Shown here: in pieces, positions 7,585 through 17,400 of the stretch
Layout of the letters: each line of letters begins with the position of its first letter
How positions within the stretch are numbered: position 1 is the first letter of the stretch
The notes under the pieces: model-generated
What the model saw: the letters and a program-made list of their open reading frames with translations, nothing else
What the model was told of the DNA's origin: nothing
Databases searched by the model: none
Position numbers and translations under genes: made by a program
Source: Bacillota bacterium
GTDB lineage: Bacteria; Bacillota; Clostridia; Lachnospirales; Lachnospiraceae
Direction: 5' to 3'
Assembly: GCA_023399055.1 (NCBI GenBank)
Contig: JAEWQV010000013.1
Span: forward strand, 1-64,000
DNA: 64,000 bases

Positions 7585-9789
7585 TTAGCCTAAGGTATCA
7601 TCTTTTAGTGTACCAATTAAGTCTAACTTACTAATCTTTCTTCCTCCAATATAATATGCCAAAGCAACAAATCCAAGAATCATGATAGCAAATAAAGATA
7701 AAGGAAGAATCGGCAAGTTTTCTAGAAACTCCGCCAAACTTATATCACTTTCATTTGCCGCAAAAACGACAAAAATAATAGCAAATGGAACAGTTATAGC
7801 AATCGGTTTACCACCTATTGTTATTGCCTCTAAGAATAATATCCTTTTCATTCCATTTGGAGTTAAGCCAATGGATAGATACCTGGCAAATTCCCTTTTG
7901 CGTTGTAATATAAATCCCAAAGTATAGGAAAAAACATTTGCTACGCCAATCAAAGCCAGTAATCCACATAACGCACCCATTATTATTGCATATCCCTTAA
8001 ATGCTTCTTCATTAAATTGCTTCTCTTCTATCCTATTTTCTATTTCAATATTATCTCCATAAAAAATCTGCTCGATATCTGACTGAACTTTAGGGATGGC
8101 ATCCTCCGCTGCGGTTTGTATATTAACATAGGTTTCCTTCTCCTCCACCTCAAATGTTCCAAAAAACTTTTGCCAGGTACTGATTGAAACAACCTGAACT
8201 AAGGCATAATTTGCATACTCTTCTCGCAGGTTAGGTACAGTTTTTGAATAGGCTAATATCGGTATTTCAACCCCTTGGTTGCTTTCTTCCCTTTGAAAAA
8301 TTAACAGCGAGTCGCCTTCCTGCTCTCGTATAAAGGATACGTATTGCTTATTGCGGTAATTACTATGAACATTATTCCAAATTCGATTAATAACAACCAT
8401 TCCCGATTCTTTAGAATCAGAATTACTACCAATACTTTTCAAGTATTTCTCAAAACTAATATTGTCCAAGATTAATATTGGCACTTTTACTTTATACCTA
8501 TTTTTCATTTTATTACTATCAGAGCCAGCAAGGTTCGAAAAACCGCCAAGTGCCTGCAGCTCATTACTAAGCATATCTTCTTCTACATATGTAAATGCAA
8601 GTGCCTTCTGATACACGCTGGTGCTTTCCACGTCCTCCATGGATCTAATTTGTATCATTTTATCTCTTAAGTCCTCATTTTGTTCGATTATATTCGGGTC
8701 CCTCAAGGTAACCATTATGTCCCAGGCATTCTGATATCTTTCGAAATAAGTGTAATTGGTGCTTATCTCTGATAAAGTTATAAAACATAAAAAAATACTA
8801 AATGAAAAAAAGGATAGAGTCAAAGAAAGTGTCGAGGTGCGAAGTGATTTTCTTCTGGCATAGAGTGATTTTCTTGCAAGTTCTCCTTCAATACCAAAGA
8901 TCAGGGAGATAAAACGATACTTCTTTACTTTATTGATCGCCTTTTGTTCTTCTGCCTCTTTTAGCACTTGCAGCGGGCTAAGCTTATTTAACTTTCTGGC
9001 TGGCAGCCAAGCTGAACATAAAACCGTTAGTAGCGCAACAATAAATGTAATTAAAAATAGTTCAATGCGATAAGTGAATACCGCTGAATTTCCCCGATAT
9101 GCTCCTGCAATTCTATTGGCATACTCCAGGAAACCAAGACATAATCCAACTCCTGTACCGATACCCAGAATAATTGGCAATAGACATAGACCGAATGCCT
9201 CCTGTAATAAACATAGTTTAAGCTGTCTTGGTGTAGCACCTATACTTTGCAGAATTCCAAATTGATGGAGCCTGGATTGCATAGAGACCATAAATGCATT
9301 CCTAATTACTAAAATTAAGGAGATACTAGCAATAAGCATAACAAAAACATAGAATGCAAGTAAAAGCGGGGGGCGATCTTCCTCCGGATTAAAAATAAAA
9401 TATTCGGATAATAACTTCTCATGATACTGAATTGATGTTTCATCTATATCCATAAAAGTTACCAACTTCGGCATAACTTTATAAATGTTCCTCATCTCAT
9501 AGAAATAGATTATAGTTTCCATTTCAATACCTGTTTGTGTTGTTATTACGGCTTTTACCTTTGCATTACTCTCAATTCGCCTAAGGTCTTCCTTGGATAT
9601 GTTTCCAACAATCTTCGCCTGCCAGTCTCCTTCTTTGGATACAATTTGACTAATGTTATCCGTCCACATATTGTAGAAAACACTGGTTATCAGTGAAAGA
9701 AACATTGCTGATATTAGTGCAGCCACCATTAGAGAGATGCTAGCAATTTTATTATTTTTTATATAGCTAAGAGAATATTCTTTCCACAT
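7585..9789 (-). CDS. ABC transporter permease, FtsX/MacB type
   Basis: A 734-residue membrane protein with one N-terminal helix, a first FtsX-like domain (helices around residues 155-285, then the cytoplasmic ARKLNKLSPLQVLKE motif), another helix near 330, a large extracytoplasmic region to about 600, and a second FtsX domain at the C-terminus ending GRKISKLDLIGTLKDD. Such permeases with an N-terminal and a C-terminal FtsX domain work in efflux or sensing of peptides or lipids. The start at 9789 has GGGAG 8 bases upstream; a 16-residue longer frame overlaps the ATPase gene. It is last in a regulator-kinase-ATPase-permease cluster. Confidence 0.85.
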   Translation of the reverse strand: MWKEYSLSYIKNNKIASISLMVAALISAMFLSLITSVFYNMWTDNISQIVSKEGDWQAKIVGNISKEDLRRIESNAKVKAVITTQTGIEMETIIYFYEMRNIYKVMPKLVTFMDIDETSIQYHEKLLSEYFIFNPEEDRPPLLLAFYVFVMLIASISLILVIRNAFMVSMQSRLHQFGILQSIGATPRQLKLCLLQEAFGLCLLPIILGIGTGVGLCLGFLEYANRIAGAYRGNSAVFTYRIELFLITFIVALLTVLCSAWLPARKLNKLSPLQVLKEAEEQKAINKVKKYRFISLIFGIEGELARKSLYARRKSLRTSTLSLTLSFFSFSIFLCFITLSEISTNYTYFERYQNAWDIMVTLRDPNIIEQNEDLRDKMIQIRSMEDVESTSVYQKALAFTYVEEDMLSNELQALGGFSNLAGSDSNKMKNRYKVKVPILILDNISFEKYLKSIGSNSDSKESGMVVINRIWNNVHSNYRNKQYVSFIREQEGDSLLIFQREESNQGVEIPILAYSKTVPNLREEYANYALVQVVSISTWQKFFGTFEVEEKETYVNIQTAAEDAIPKVQSDIEQIFYGDNIEIENRIEEKQFNEEAFKGYAIIMGALCGLLALIGVANVFSYTLGFILQRKREFARYLSIGLTPNGMKRILFLEAITIGGKPIAITVPFAIIFVVFAANESDISLAEFLENLPILPLSLFAIMILGFVALAYYIGGRKISKLDLIGTLKDDTLG

Positions 9790-9793
9790 ACAA

Positions 9794-10477
9794 TTATCTC
9801 CCTTGCTTCTCATTGGAGATAATTCTGCCATCTTCAAAAGTAATGAAGCGGCTTGCCTCCAAAGCTAACTTCTCATCATGGGTAACCATTATAATTGTCT
9901 GCTTCAAATTCTTATTTGTCAGCTTTAACATTTCAACTATTTCTCTGGAGTTTTTTTGATCCAAATTACCCGTTGGTTCGTCCGCTAAAAGTAATGCTGG
10001 CCGATATAGCAAGGCTCTTGCTATCGCAGTTCTCTGCTGCTGTCCTCCTGATAGCTGGCTGGGAAGACAATTTAGTTTATCTTCTATTCCTAAGGAACCT
10101 ACCACCTTTTCATAGTATTCCTGGTCTGGTTTTCTTTTATCTAAAAGCATCGGCATCAGGATATTTCGTTCCACTGTTAGAGTTGGAATTAGATTGTAAA
10201 ATTGATAAATCAACCCCACCTTTCTGCGCCGAAAGATTGCTGCTGAAGTAGGAGTTAAAGCAGATAGATCCTGGTTCTCCACAAATACTTTTCCTATGCT
10301 TGGCTGGTCTACACCTCCCAGCATATGTAGGAGTGTTGATTTCCCGGAACCCGAGGCACCCACTACTGCCACAAACTCACCTTTTTCAATACTTAAATTC
10401 ACATGATTTAAGGCAATCACCTGATTATCCTTAGTCCCATATACCTTTGTAATATCTTCACATTTAAGAATTTCCAC
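9794..10477 (-). CDS. ABC transporter ATP-binding protein (MacB/BceA type)
   Basis: A 227-residue ATPase with Walker A GASGSGKST, the Q-loop YQFYNL, signature LSGGQQQR, Walker B ALLLADEPTGNLD and the switch histidine MVTHDE. The GNLD form after Walker B is typical of LolD/MacB/BceA exporters. I take the GTG at 10477 as start because GGGAGG lies 7 bases before it; the ATG at 10492 overlaps that same site. The permease starts 4 bases after its stop. Confidence 0.9.
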   Translation of the reverse strand: MEILKCEDITKVYGTKDNQVIALNHVNLSIEKGEFVAVVGASGSGKSTLLHMLGGVDQPSIGKVFVENQDLSALTPTSAAIFRRRKVGLIYQFYNLIPTLTVERNILMPMLLDKRKPDQEYYEKVVGSLGIEDKLNCLPSQLSGGQQQRTAIARALLYRPALLLADEPTGNLDQKNSREIVEMLKLTNKNLKQTIIMVTHDEKLALEASRFITFEDGRIISNEKQGR

Positions 10478-10541
10478 CTTGATACCTCCCATGATATGTT
10501 ACCTGTTAGATAGCTGCATCATAACAAAGTAAAGTGACATC

Positions 10542-11720
10542 TTAGTGACAGTAGAAGCGTACGATAAAGCTCGCACCACCCTCCGGTATATTTTTTGCTT
10601 CAATACAACCATTTTGCATGGAAATAATTGCTTTTGCCAGAGCAAGTCCAATTCCAATCCCACCATCTTTTGCTCTACTTCCACGGTAAAACCGCTCAAA
10701 CATATGTGCAAAATCCTTTTCAGCAAAACCATCTCCATCATCGGATATTTTTATTTCTAGATAGATTGGATTTTGTAAATATTCAATAACAACCTTGGTT
10801 TTCGCATATTCCATACAATTTTTAATCAAATTCGTAAAAGCTTCCATGGACCACTCCCTATCACCGAGGTAGGATTCCGTTCCTGAATTATCAAGCAGTA
10901 CTATTTTTAAAGATTTTGCTGCAGCTAACTCCTCTAAACCCTCTACCGTTACCTGTAGCATTGTATAGACCTCAACCTTGTCTTTTTCAAGGCTTAGTAC
11001 TCCTGCATCAATTCTGGCAAGGATTAATAATGTCTCCTCTAACCTCGTAAGTCGTTCCACTTGTTTTTGGAGCTGCTCCAGATACTCCCCTTTTTGCTCT
11101 ATATTTAACAACTGTGTCATAAGAGACATAGCGGTAAGTGGTGTTTTCATTTGATGTGCAATGTTTGCAAGATTATCTGCATAATTTTCCTTTACCGTTA
11201 TTGCTTCGTTCCTCGTCTCGTATAGCGTCGTCACAGTTTTGTAGATTTCATCCTCTAATAATGCGAATGCATCCTCCTTCTGTGGTAGTATCGTAACTTC
11301 TCTTCCCATATTTATGTTTTCGAGATACTTTGTAATTGTCTCTATGCGCTTTCGCATTGCATCTTTCATTCCACGATTTATGAAGATTATTAATCCTGTC
11401 ATTAATAAAATTGAGATAACTATAAAGGGTGATATTTTTACTATGTATTCCACAGCAAAATTCTTAACTTCAAAACCATATATGGCCAGATAGTTTCTGT
11501 CTGCCTTTTGCTGCCTATGTAAATTGTTATCTTTTATTTGTTGGAGGATATTCAGCTCGTCCTCTGGATGTGTAATTATTAACTCGCTAGCCAAATTCGA
11601 TAATATCCGATACTGGCGGTCTGCGTAGAAGAAAGCACCTGCAACCAATGCCACTGTCCCAGATAGTAGAATTGAGATAAGTATAATACTAACTCCAAGC
11701 TTTATATCTTTTCTTTCCAT
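10542..11720 (-). CDS. Sensor histidine kinase
   Basis: A 392-residue membrane kinase. Two helices (about residues 10-32 and 95-112) flank a small 60-residue outside loop, so this may sense within the membrane or through the ABC partner. The phospho-acceptor lies in NIAHQMKTPLTAM (about residue 188). The ATP lid shows NLIKNCMEYAK, DDGDGF and GIGIGLALAKAI. The ATG overlaps the stop of the response regulator (TAATG) with GGAGG upstream, so translation is coupled. With only a short sensor loop it resembles BceS-like kinases that take their signal from the transporter. Confidence 0.9.
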   Translation of the reverse strand: MERKDIKLGVSIILISILLSGTVALVAGAFFYADRQYRILSNLASELIITHPEDELNILQQIKDNNLHRQQKADRNYLAIYGFEVKNFAVEYIVKISPFIVISILLMTGLIIFINRGMKDAMRKRIETITKYLENINMGREVTILPQKEDAFALLEDEIYKTVTTLYETRNEAITVKENYADNLANIAHQMKTPLTAMSLMTQLLNIEQKGEYLEQLQKQVERLTRLEETLLILARIDAGVLSLEKDKVEVYTMLQVTVEGLEELAAAKSLKIVLLDNSGTESYLGDREWSMEAFTNLIKNCMEYAKTKVVIEYLQNPIYLEIKISDDGDGFAEKDFAHMFERFYRGSRAKDGGIGIGLALAKAIISMQNGCIEAKNIPEGGASFIVRFYCH

Positions 11721-12388
11721 TACACATCCTCCATTCGGTAACCAAAACTTCTTACCGTTTTTAGGTAAGATGGATTGTGTAGCTTCTCCCTTAGGCGTTT
11801 CATTGTAACGGTCAAGGTATTATCATTTACATAATTACCATTTGCATCCCATAGTACCTCAAGCAATTTTGTCCGCGTCAGAATGCAGCCTTTGTTTTCT
11901 ATCAGTAGTTTTACTAATTGATATTCTGTTCTACTAAGTATAATCTCTTCATTTAAAATAAAAACTTGAAGTTTTTCTAAGTCTATTGTAATTTCTCCAC
12001 AGTTCAAATACTTTTTTGCTATATTTCCCGTGCGTCTTAAAATGGCACTGATTCTGGCCGACAGCACCTCTAGATCAAATGGTTTTACCAGATAATCATC
12101 TGCTCCTCCTTGAAAACCCAACACAATATCTTTGGAGTCGTTTTTCACTGTAAGGAATATAATTGGAAGTTCCCTCCAGTTATCTCTTATCCATTTACAT
12201 AAATGACGCCCACTCCCATCGGGCAGATTCCAATCAATTAAAATAAGAGAGGGTAGTTCCAATTGTAGTGCACCCTTGGATTGATCCATTGTGTCAAAGA
12301 CAACTACCTCATATCCCTTATTCTTTAAATATGTCTGAACTGCAAAAGCAATTGTTGTATCGTCTTCTACATAATAAATCTTTATCAT
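11720..12388 (-). CDS. OmpR/PhoB-family response regulator
   Basis: A 222-residue regulator: receiver domain 1-115 with the acidic pair in YYVEDD, phospho-acceptor Asp in LILIDWNLPDGSG (about residue 50) and the conserved Lys in YLVKPFD; winged-helix domain about 130-220 with LSRTEYQLVKLLIENKG and VTMKRLREKL...TVRSFGYRM. The start at 12388 has AAAGGT 8 bases upstream. It is first in a four-gene unit with kinase, ATPase and permease and probably controls the transporter genes. Confidence 0.92.
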   Translation of the reverse strand: MIKIYYVEDDTTIAFAVQTYLKNKGYEVVVFDTMDQSKGALQLELPSLILIDWNLPDGSGRHLCKWIRDNWRELPIIFLTVKNDSKDIVLGFQGGADDYLVKPFDLEVLSARISAILRRTGNIAKKYLNCGEITIDLEKLQVFILNEEIILSRTEYQLVKLLIENKGCILTRTKLLEVLWDANGNYVNDNTLTVTMKRLREKLHNPSYLKTVRSFGYRMEDV

Positions 12389-12427
12389 CGTTTTACCTTT
12401 CCCAAAATAAACCATGTGTACTTCTTT

Positions 12428-12456
12428 ATTATATTTTGGTCAGGTGTATATTTCAA
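12428..12456 (-). promoter_or_regulatory. Sigma-A promoter of the two-component/ABC operon
   Basis: On the minus strand TTGAAA, 17 bases, TATAAT, ending about 40 bases before the response regulator ATG. Confidence 0.7.
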
Positions 12457-12548
12457 CAATTTCCTAATTATTGGTGATTGCTCATGCCCTTGAACCCACT
12501 CTATTAATTACAAATTACTTAGAAATGTTTATGTAAAATATGTATACC

Positions 12549-13400
12549 TTATTTTGATTTAATAGAGGTATACAAAACTGTTCCTAATATGATTATACCA
12601 CCTAAGGCTTCCCGTAATGTCGGCAGCTCTTTTAATAACAACGCAGCAAAAAAAATCCCATATACCGGTTCTAAACTGGATAGAATACCTGCTGTCTGTG
12701 TTCTTATATTCTTCAATCCATTAATGAATAGAGAGTGTGATATCCCAGTAAAAACAATGCCTAAAACAATTAGTAATAGAATATCACTACTAGATAAAAT
12801 CGTCCTTTGTAAAAGCAAAAAAGGAATTAGAACTATGGTTGCTGCAAACTGTTCATAGAAAGCAATTACTGTACCAGAATATCCTTTTACATAGAATCGA
12901 TTAAGCATGGATAGGATTGCATAGGTAAAGCCAGAAATAATACCCCAGAATACACCTTGAGTTAAACTATTTCCTAATTCAAATTCAGGAATAACCAGTA
13001 CCACTCCGGAAAAGGTAATTAATGCAAGTAAGATATCTGTTAATTTTATTTTCTCTTTTAAGAAATAGGGTTCTAGAAAGGTAACAAACACCGGGAAAGT
13101 TGAAAAGGTAAGTAATCCAATTGCCACGGTAGATACCTGGATGGATTTAAAAAATGTACACCAATGAATTGCAAGAATAACTCCCATGATTGTCAAATAC
13201 AGATAATGCTTTTTTTGTTTTAGTCTTATCTCCTTCTTTAAACAACGTAATAACAGGAATAAAAAGATGCTGGAAAAGAATACTCTGCCAAGAACAATAA
13301 TGATTGGAGGGAGTGATAACAGCTTTCCAAACAAGCCGGATACACCAAAGAAAAAGACAGATAGATGAATTTCCAATAAGCTTTTATTCTTTGCATTCAT
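12549..13400 (-). CDS. EamA/DMT-superfamily transporter
   Basis: A 283-residue protein with ten predicted helices in two EamA halves (about 5-135 and 150-280). Typical features include the helix FFFGVSGLFGKLLSL, the internal LEPYFLKEKI and the mirrored SSLEPVYGIFFAALLLKELP near the end of each half. It probably exports a small metabolite or amino acid; the substrate cannot be read from sequence. The start at 13400 has GGAGGTGA about 10 bases upstream. A seven-codon longer frame has no site. Convergent or linked partners are absent, so it looks monocistronic. Confidence 0.87.
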   Translation of the reverse strand: MNAKNKSLLEIHLSVFFFGVSGLFGKLLSLPPIIIVLGRVFFSSIFLFLLLRCLKKEIRLKQKKHYLYLTIMGVILAIHWCTFFKSIQVSTVAIGLLTFSTFPVFVTFLEPYFLKEKIKLTDILLALITFSGVVLVIPEFELGNSLTQGVFWGIISGFTYAILSMLNRFYVKGYSGTVIAFYEQFAATIVLIPFLLLQRTILSSSDILLLIVLGIVFTGISHSLFINGLKNIRTQTAGILSSLEPVYGIFFAALLLKELPTLREALGGIIILGTVLYTSIKSK

Positions 13401-13582
13401 ATGAATAGCATCACCTCCCATTTTAATAAATTTTATTTATTTCTCCTGTTCTGTTGTTCCTCTTTGATATTTTAGGATCTATACCATATTTAGTCAAACG
13501 AAATATAGTTACATAAATAACTCAACAGAAGGTGATAACAAAAAGATTATAACCCTTGTAACATAAAAATAACTCTTACTAT

Positions 13583-13620
13583 AGTAATGGTGCGAAAATA
13601 AGAAATTCCGCACCATTACT
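13583..13620 (-). terminator. Hairpin terminator after the sortase gene
   Basis: Perfect 12-base arms AGTAATGGTGCG and CGCACCATTACT. It lies 30 bases past the sortase stop on the minus strand. The T run beyond is weak. Confidence 0.55.
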
Positions 13621-13649
13621 TCACGTAGAGTTAATTTTATGAATAACTA

Positions 13650-14432
13650 TCAGTCTAGTATTGCTTTTATTATTAATCTGTGCGTGGCTATGCGAATTGG
13701 AGTACAGGTTATGAGTGTAAGCGTGGATTCATCCCCTTGATCTAACACCCAGGTATCTTCCGGTTCCACTACAAACTTCTCTGTAACATAATAGGTGTAG
13801 GTTGTATCCTCCCTGACAATTTTGATTTTATCACCAATTTCAATTTCATCAAGGCGATTAAAATATTCACCCCACACGTAATTACGATGCCCAATAATGG
13901 AACAGTTACCGTAATCTCCCGGCAAAGCAGTCTCTTTAAAATGTCCTACAGAATATCGTAATGCATCACGTGTCACACCTTCTGCAATGGCAACCTTAAG
14001 ATTAATCTTTGGAATTTGCAATACTCCAATAAGCTCCAGTTCACTGGATGAAGTCATTTCTTCCTCACTGTTCTCTGTCAGCTGATTTGTATCAGGAATT
14101 ATCTCGACTATCTGCTGCTCCTCCTCGGATAACCCTTCCGGTATCTGATTTGCATTTAGTTGGGTGTCTTCTACATCAGGTCCCTTCAAAGTATCCTCAA
14201 CTGGAGTATCTGTCGGTTCTAAAGCTAGGGTATCCGTTGAAGTTTGATTCTTAAAGTACTGCTGCAATAACCTATCCTGTTGGTATCTTGTATACAACTT
14301 TGAACCACCAACATAGAGAATTAACCCGAATCCTGCACCTATTAACAAGATTGGAAAAAGCAGCTTAAGCTTACTGTAAAGCCTTCTTCTTTTGTCACGT
14401 CTGCGCTTGTAATTTATTACACTTCTATCCAT
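13650..14432 (-). CDS. Sortase, class C/D-like transpeptidase
   Basis: A 260-residue membrane-anchored cysteine transpeptidase. A basic N-terminus and one helix (about 23-42) precede a low-complexity acidic linker (62-130) and the sortase domain (131-260). The catalytic triad is visible: His182 in IIGHRNYVWG, Cys243 in LITCTP and Arg252 in ATHRLI. The TCTP...THRL motif recalls class C, but there is no C-terminal membrane helix, so class D is equally possible. The ATG lies one base after the stop of the giant surface protein gene, so the pair is coupled and the surface protein is the obvious substrate. Confidence 0.88.
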   Translation of the reverse strand: MDRSVINYKRRRDKRRRLYSKLKLLFPILLIGAGFGLILYVGGSKLYTRYQQDRLLQQYFKNQTSTDTLALEPTDTPVEDTLKGPDVEDTQLNANQIPEGLSEEEQQIVEIIPDTNQLTENSEEEMTSSSELELIGVLQIPKINLKVAIAEGVTRDALRYSVGHFKETALPGDYGNCSIIGHRNYVWGEYFNRLDEIEIGDKIKIVREDTTYTYYVTEKFVVEPEDTWVLDQGDESTLTLITCTPIRIATHRLIIKAILD

Positions 14433-14433
14433 T

Positions 14434-17400
14434 TTAATCCCAGCTGCTCCGTTTCTTACGTCTGCGTATCTCAAGAATCACAACACCCGTAAGAATAAGT
14501 ATAATGCCGAGTGTTATTAATACTGCCGAATCCATAAACCCACCTGCTTGTGGTAAGATGCTGCCAGTGGATATTCCATCTTCACTTCCATGTTGTGAAG
14601 AATTTCCGGTAGAAGTCGAAAAATCACCACCCTGCTGTGAGGAATTTCCGGTGGGAGATGTAGAATCACTTGCACTGTTTTCTATCACATAAGAATATAA
14701 GCTATCATTTTCGGCAATTAGTGTAATTGGTGTTGTATTTTTATTATATCCCTTTGGAGCCTTTGTTTCAGTTATCGTGTACTCACCAGGTGGTATATCG
14801 GAGAACTCAACTATTCCAACCTCATCTGAAACTGCTGATAATTTAATTAAACCTTCTGCGCTGGTTAAGGTAAACTCCGCGCCTTCAAGAGGCTCTTTTG
14901 TTACGGAATCCACTTTATGAATTGTAATTATAGCACCTCTCGTCACATTAATATCTTTTAAGGTATTAACAATTTTATATGGACTGGCTTTTACTGTAGT
15001 TCCTACTGAACTTAGGGTTATCTTTGCATTGGATATGACGTCTGACCCCTCGTAACCCTTTGGTGCACTTTTCTCTTTCAGGGTATAACTGCCAAGTGGG
15101 ACCTCCAAAAAGATTACTTTTCCCTTAGAATCAGAGGTTGCTTCTTTGATTACAATGCCTTTCTCATTATAGAGCTCAAATACCGCACCTGAAAGTGGCT
15201 GTCCTTTCTCATCTACTTTTAATAATTCAATAGTGCCTGATAAGGTCGGATCTAATACATTGACCACAGGTTCATCCGGTGACAAGGTTACCAAAGTATT
15301 TCCATCTTGTTCGTTATAAGAAACTACTGCCGTAATCACAGCATCACTTTTGATGTATTTAGCTGGGGCATTTATTTCACGAATAGTGTATTTGCCAAGC
15401 GGAACTCCCTTAAAGACCACCTTACCATTGGTACCTGAGGTTGCAATAGAGATTGCGCTACCCTTTTCGTCATAAAGTTCAAAAGCTGCTCCTGCTAAGG
15501 GTTGACCTGATTTATTCGTTTTAAGTAGCTCTATTGTTCCAGATAGCGTTTTATCAAGGGTATTAACAATCGGCCCCTCTGGAGTTACTTTAGCCGTTGC
15601 ACTATTATTCATTGCATTGTAGGTAACAACTACGGTTATCACCTCGTTGCTTCTTACGTAATTTTTCGGTGCTATTGTTTCTCGTAAAGTATAATCACCT
15701 ACTTCTACACCAGTAAATTTAACCAATCCATCACTGGAAGAAACCGCACGTTGTACAAAGCTACCTTTATCATCATATAACTCAAAAGTTGCTCCAGCCA
15801 AACTATTTGTACCATTGGTTTTTATTAATTCAATAGTTGCCGTAGGCGTTGCTGGTGACGGTATCACAACTGGATTATTTTGAACTGTTGTACCCGGAGT
15901 TACTGTGACGATTGTATCTGTTCGATCAGCATTATAGGTTACTACCGCTGTTATTACAGAGCCAGAATTATAGAAACCATTTGGTGCTTTTGTCTCGCGA
16001 ATAGTAAATGTACCAGCAGGAACCTCACTAAATACTACCTCACCGTTTGCTTGTGAAATAGCGGTGCCAATAGCTGCTCCATGATTGTCATAAAGTGTGA
16101 ATTCTGCTCCTTCTAGAGGTTCTGATTTATTATTAACTTTATTCAGTGTAATTGTAGCTACTGGCAATGGTTGATTCACCAACTTATTACTCACAGAGGT
16201 GATGATGACATCCACATCTGTCATATCAGCGTTATAAACAACCTCTGCTGTAATCACTTCACTTGTCTCAACATAGCCTTCTGGAGCTATCGTTTCTTCA
16301 ACGGTATATTCTCCTAATGGCAAGTTAGTAAAGGTAACAACCCCATTTACACTTGCAGCGGTTTTATTTATCGAATTACTTAAATAGTCTGTTCCGTTAA
16401 GCGTAAATTCCCCACCACTTAATGGTGTTCCGTCTGCCGCTTCTTTCGTAAAGTTTAATGTTCCTAAGGCAGGTGCATCACTTGTTTCAAAGGTTAAGTT
16501 ATCATTTAAACGCTCCCCACCAACATAATTGGGATTAATCAAGTAACCATCTGGTGGTGAAACCTCAACTACATAAAAGACCCAGGAGGCAAGATTTTTA
16601 AATACTGCATTCCCATTCACATCAGTAGTTGCTTCCTGAAACGCACCACTTTTTCTGATAGGTTGCTTATTGACATTAAGCAAACGATAGGTGGCTCCCT
16701 CCATAGGATTTCCTTTTTCATCCACCTTATGGACGGTCAATGACTTACTACCACTTCCTCCGCTGGCCCAAAGGTTATTAATCGTAATCTGTGCCGCATT
16801 GGCATTACCAGTAGGACTACCTGTCTCTCCTGTCAAACTAATGTGGTTAACAACATTAAGATTATCTGCAACTATAAAGGTATCAAATTCCAATCGATAC
16901 GCCTGAGCGCCATCCGGTAAATTCACCTTAAAGGTGTTACTATTCTGTGTCGTTGGTAGAGTTATCGTATAATCTTCTGTGTCTACCAGTGACCCTGTCG
17001 AAGCAGCTGCAACTACACCGGTACTACTAACATTTACTTCATAAAGCTTAACTGATAATGGGTCCAGAATTAAATCTGTATTCAATTGGTCGCTGATTAC
17101 TGCATCTTTAAGATCAACCTTCCCTGCATTAATGGCTGCAGACCATTTAATGATATCGGATCCGGTTTCATAAGTATATCCCTTTGTTACAACCGGATTA
17201 CTTACTGTAATGGCTGCAGTTGCGGTAAGATTACTAACCTCATCCGCATTCAGTCGAGCCGTGTTCGTATATGTTTTATTCGCCTGTCCTTGTGATATTA
17301 ACGCTTCATCTGTTAATTTTGTGAAGAAGGTAATGGTATATTGATCCGAAGTTGAAGCAGGCAAATCAAACGTAAAACTTGTACTTCCAGTCACTCCACT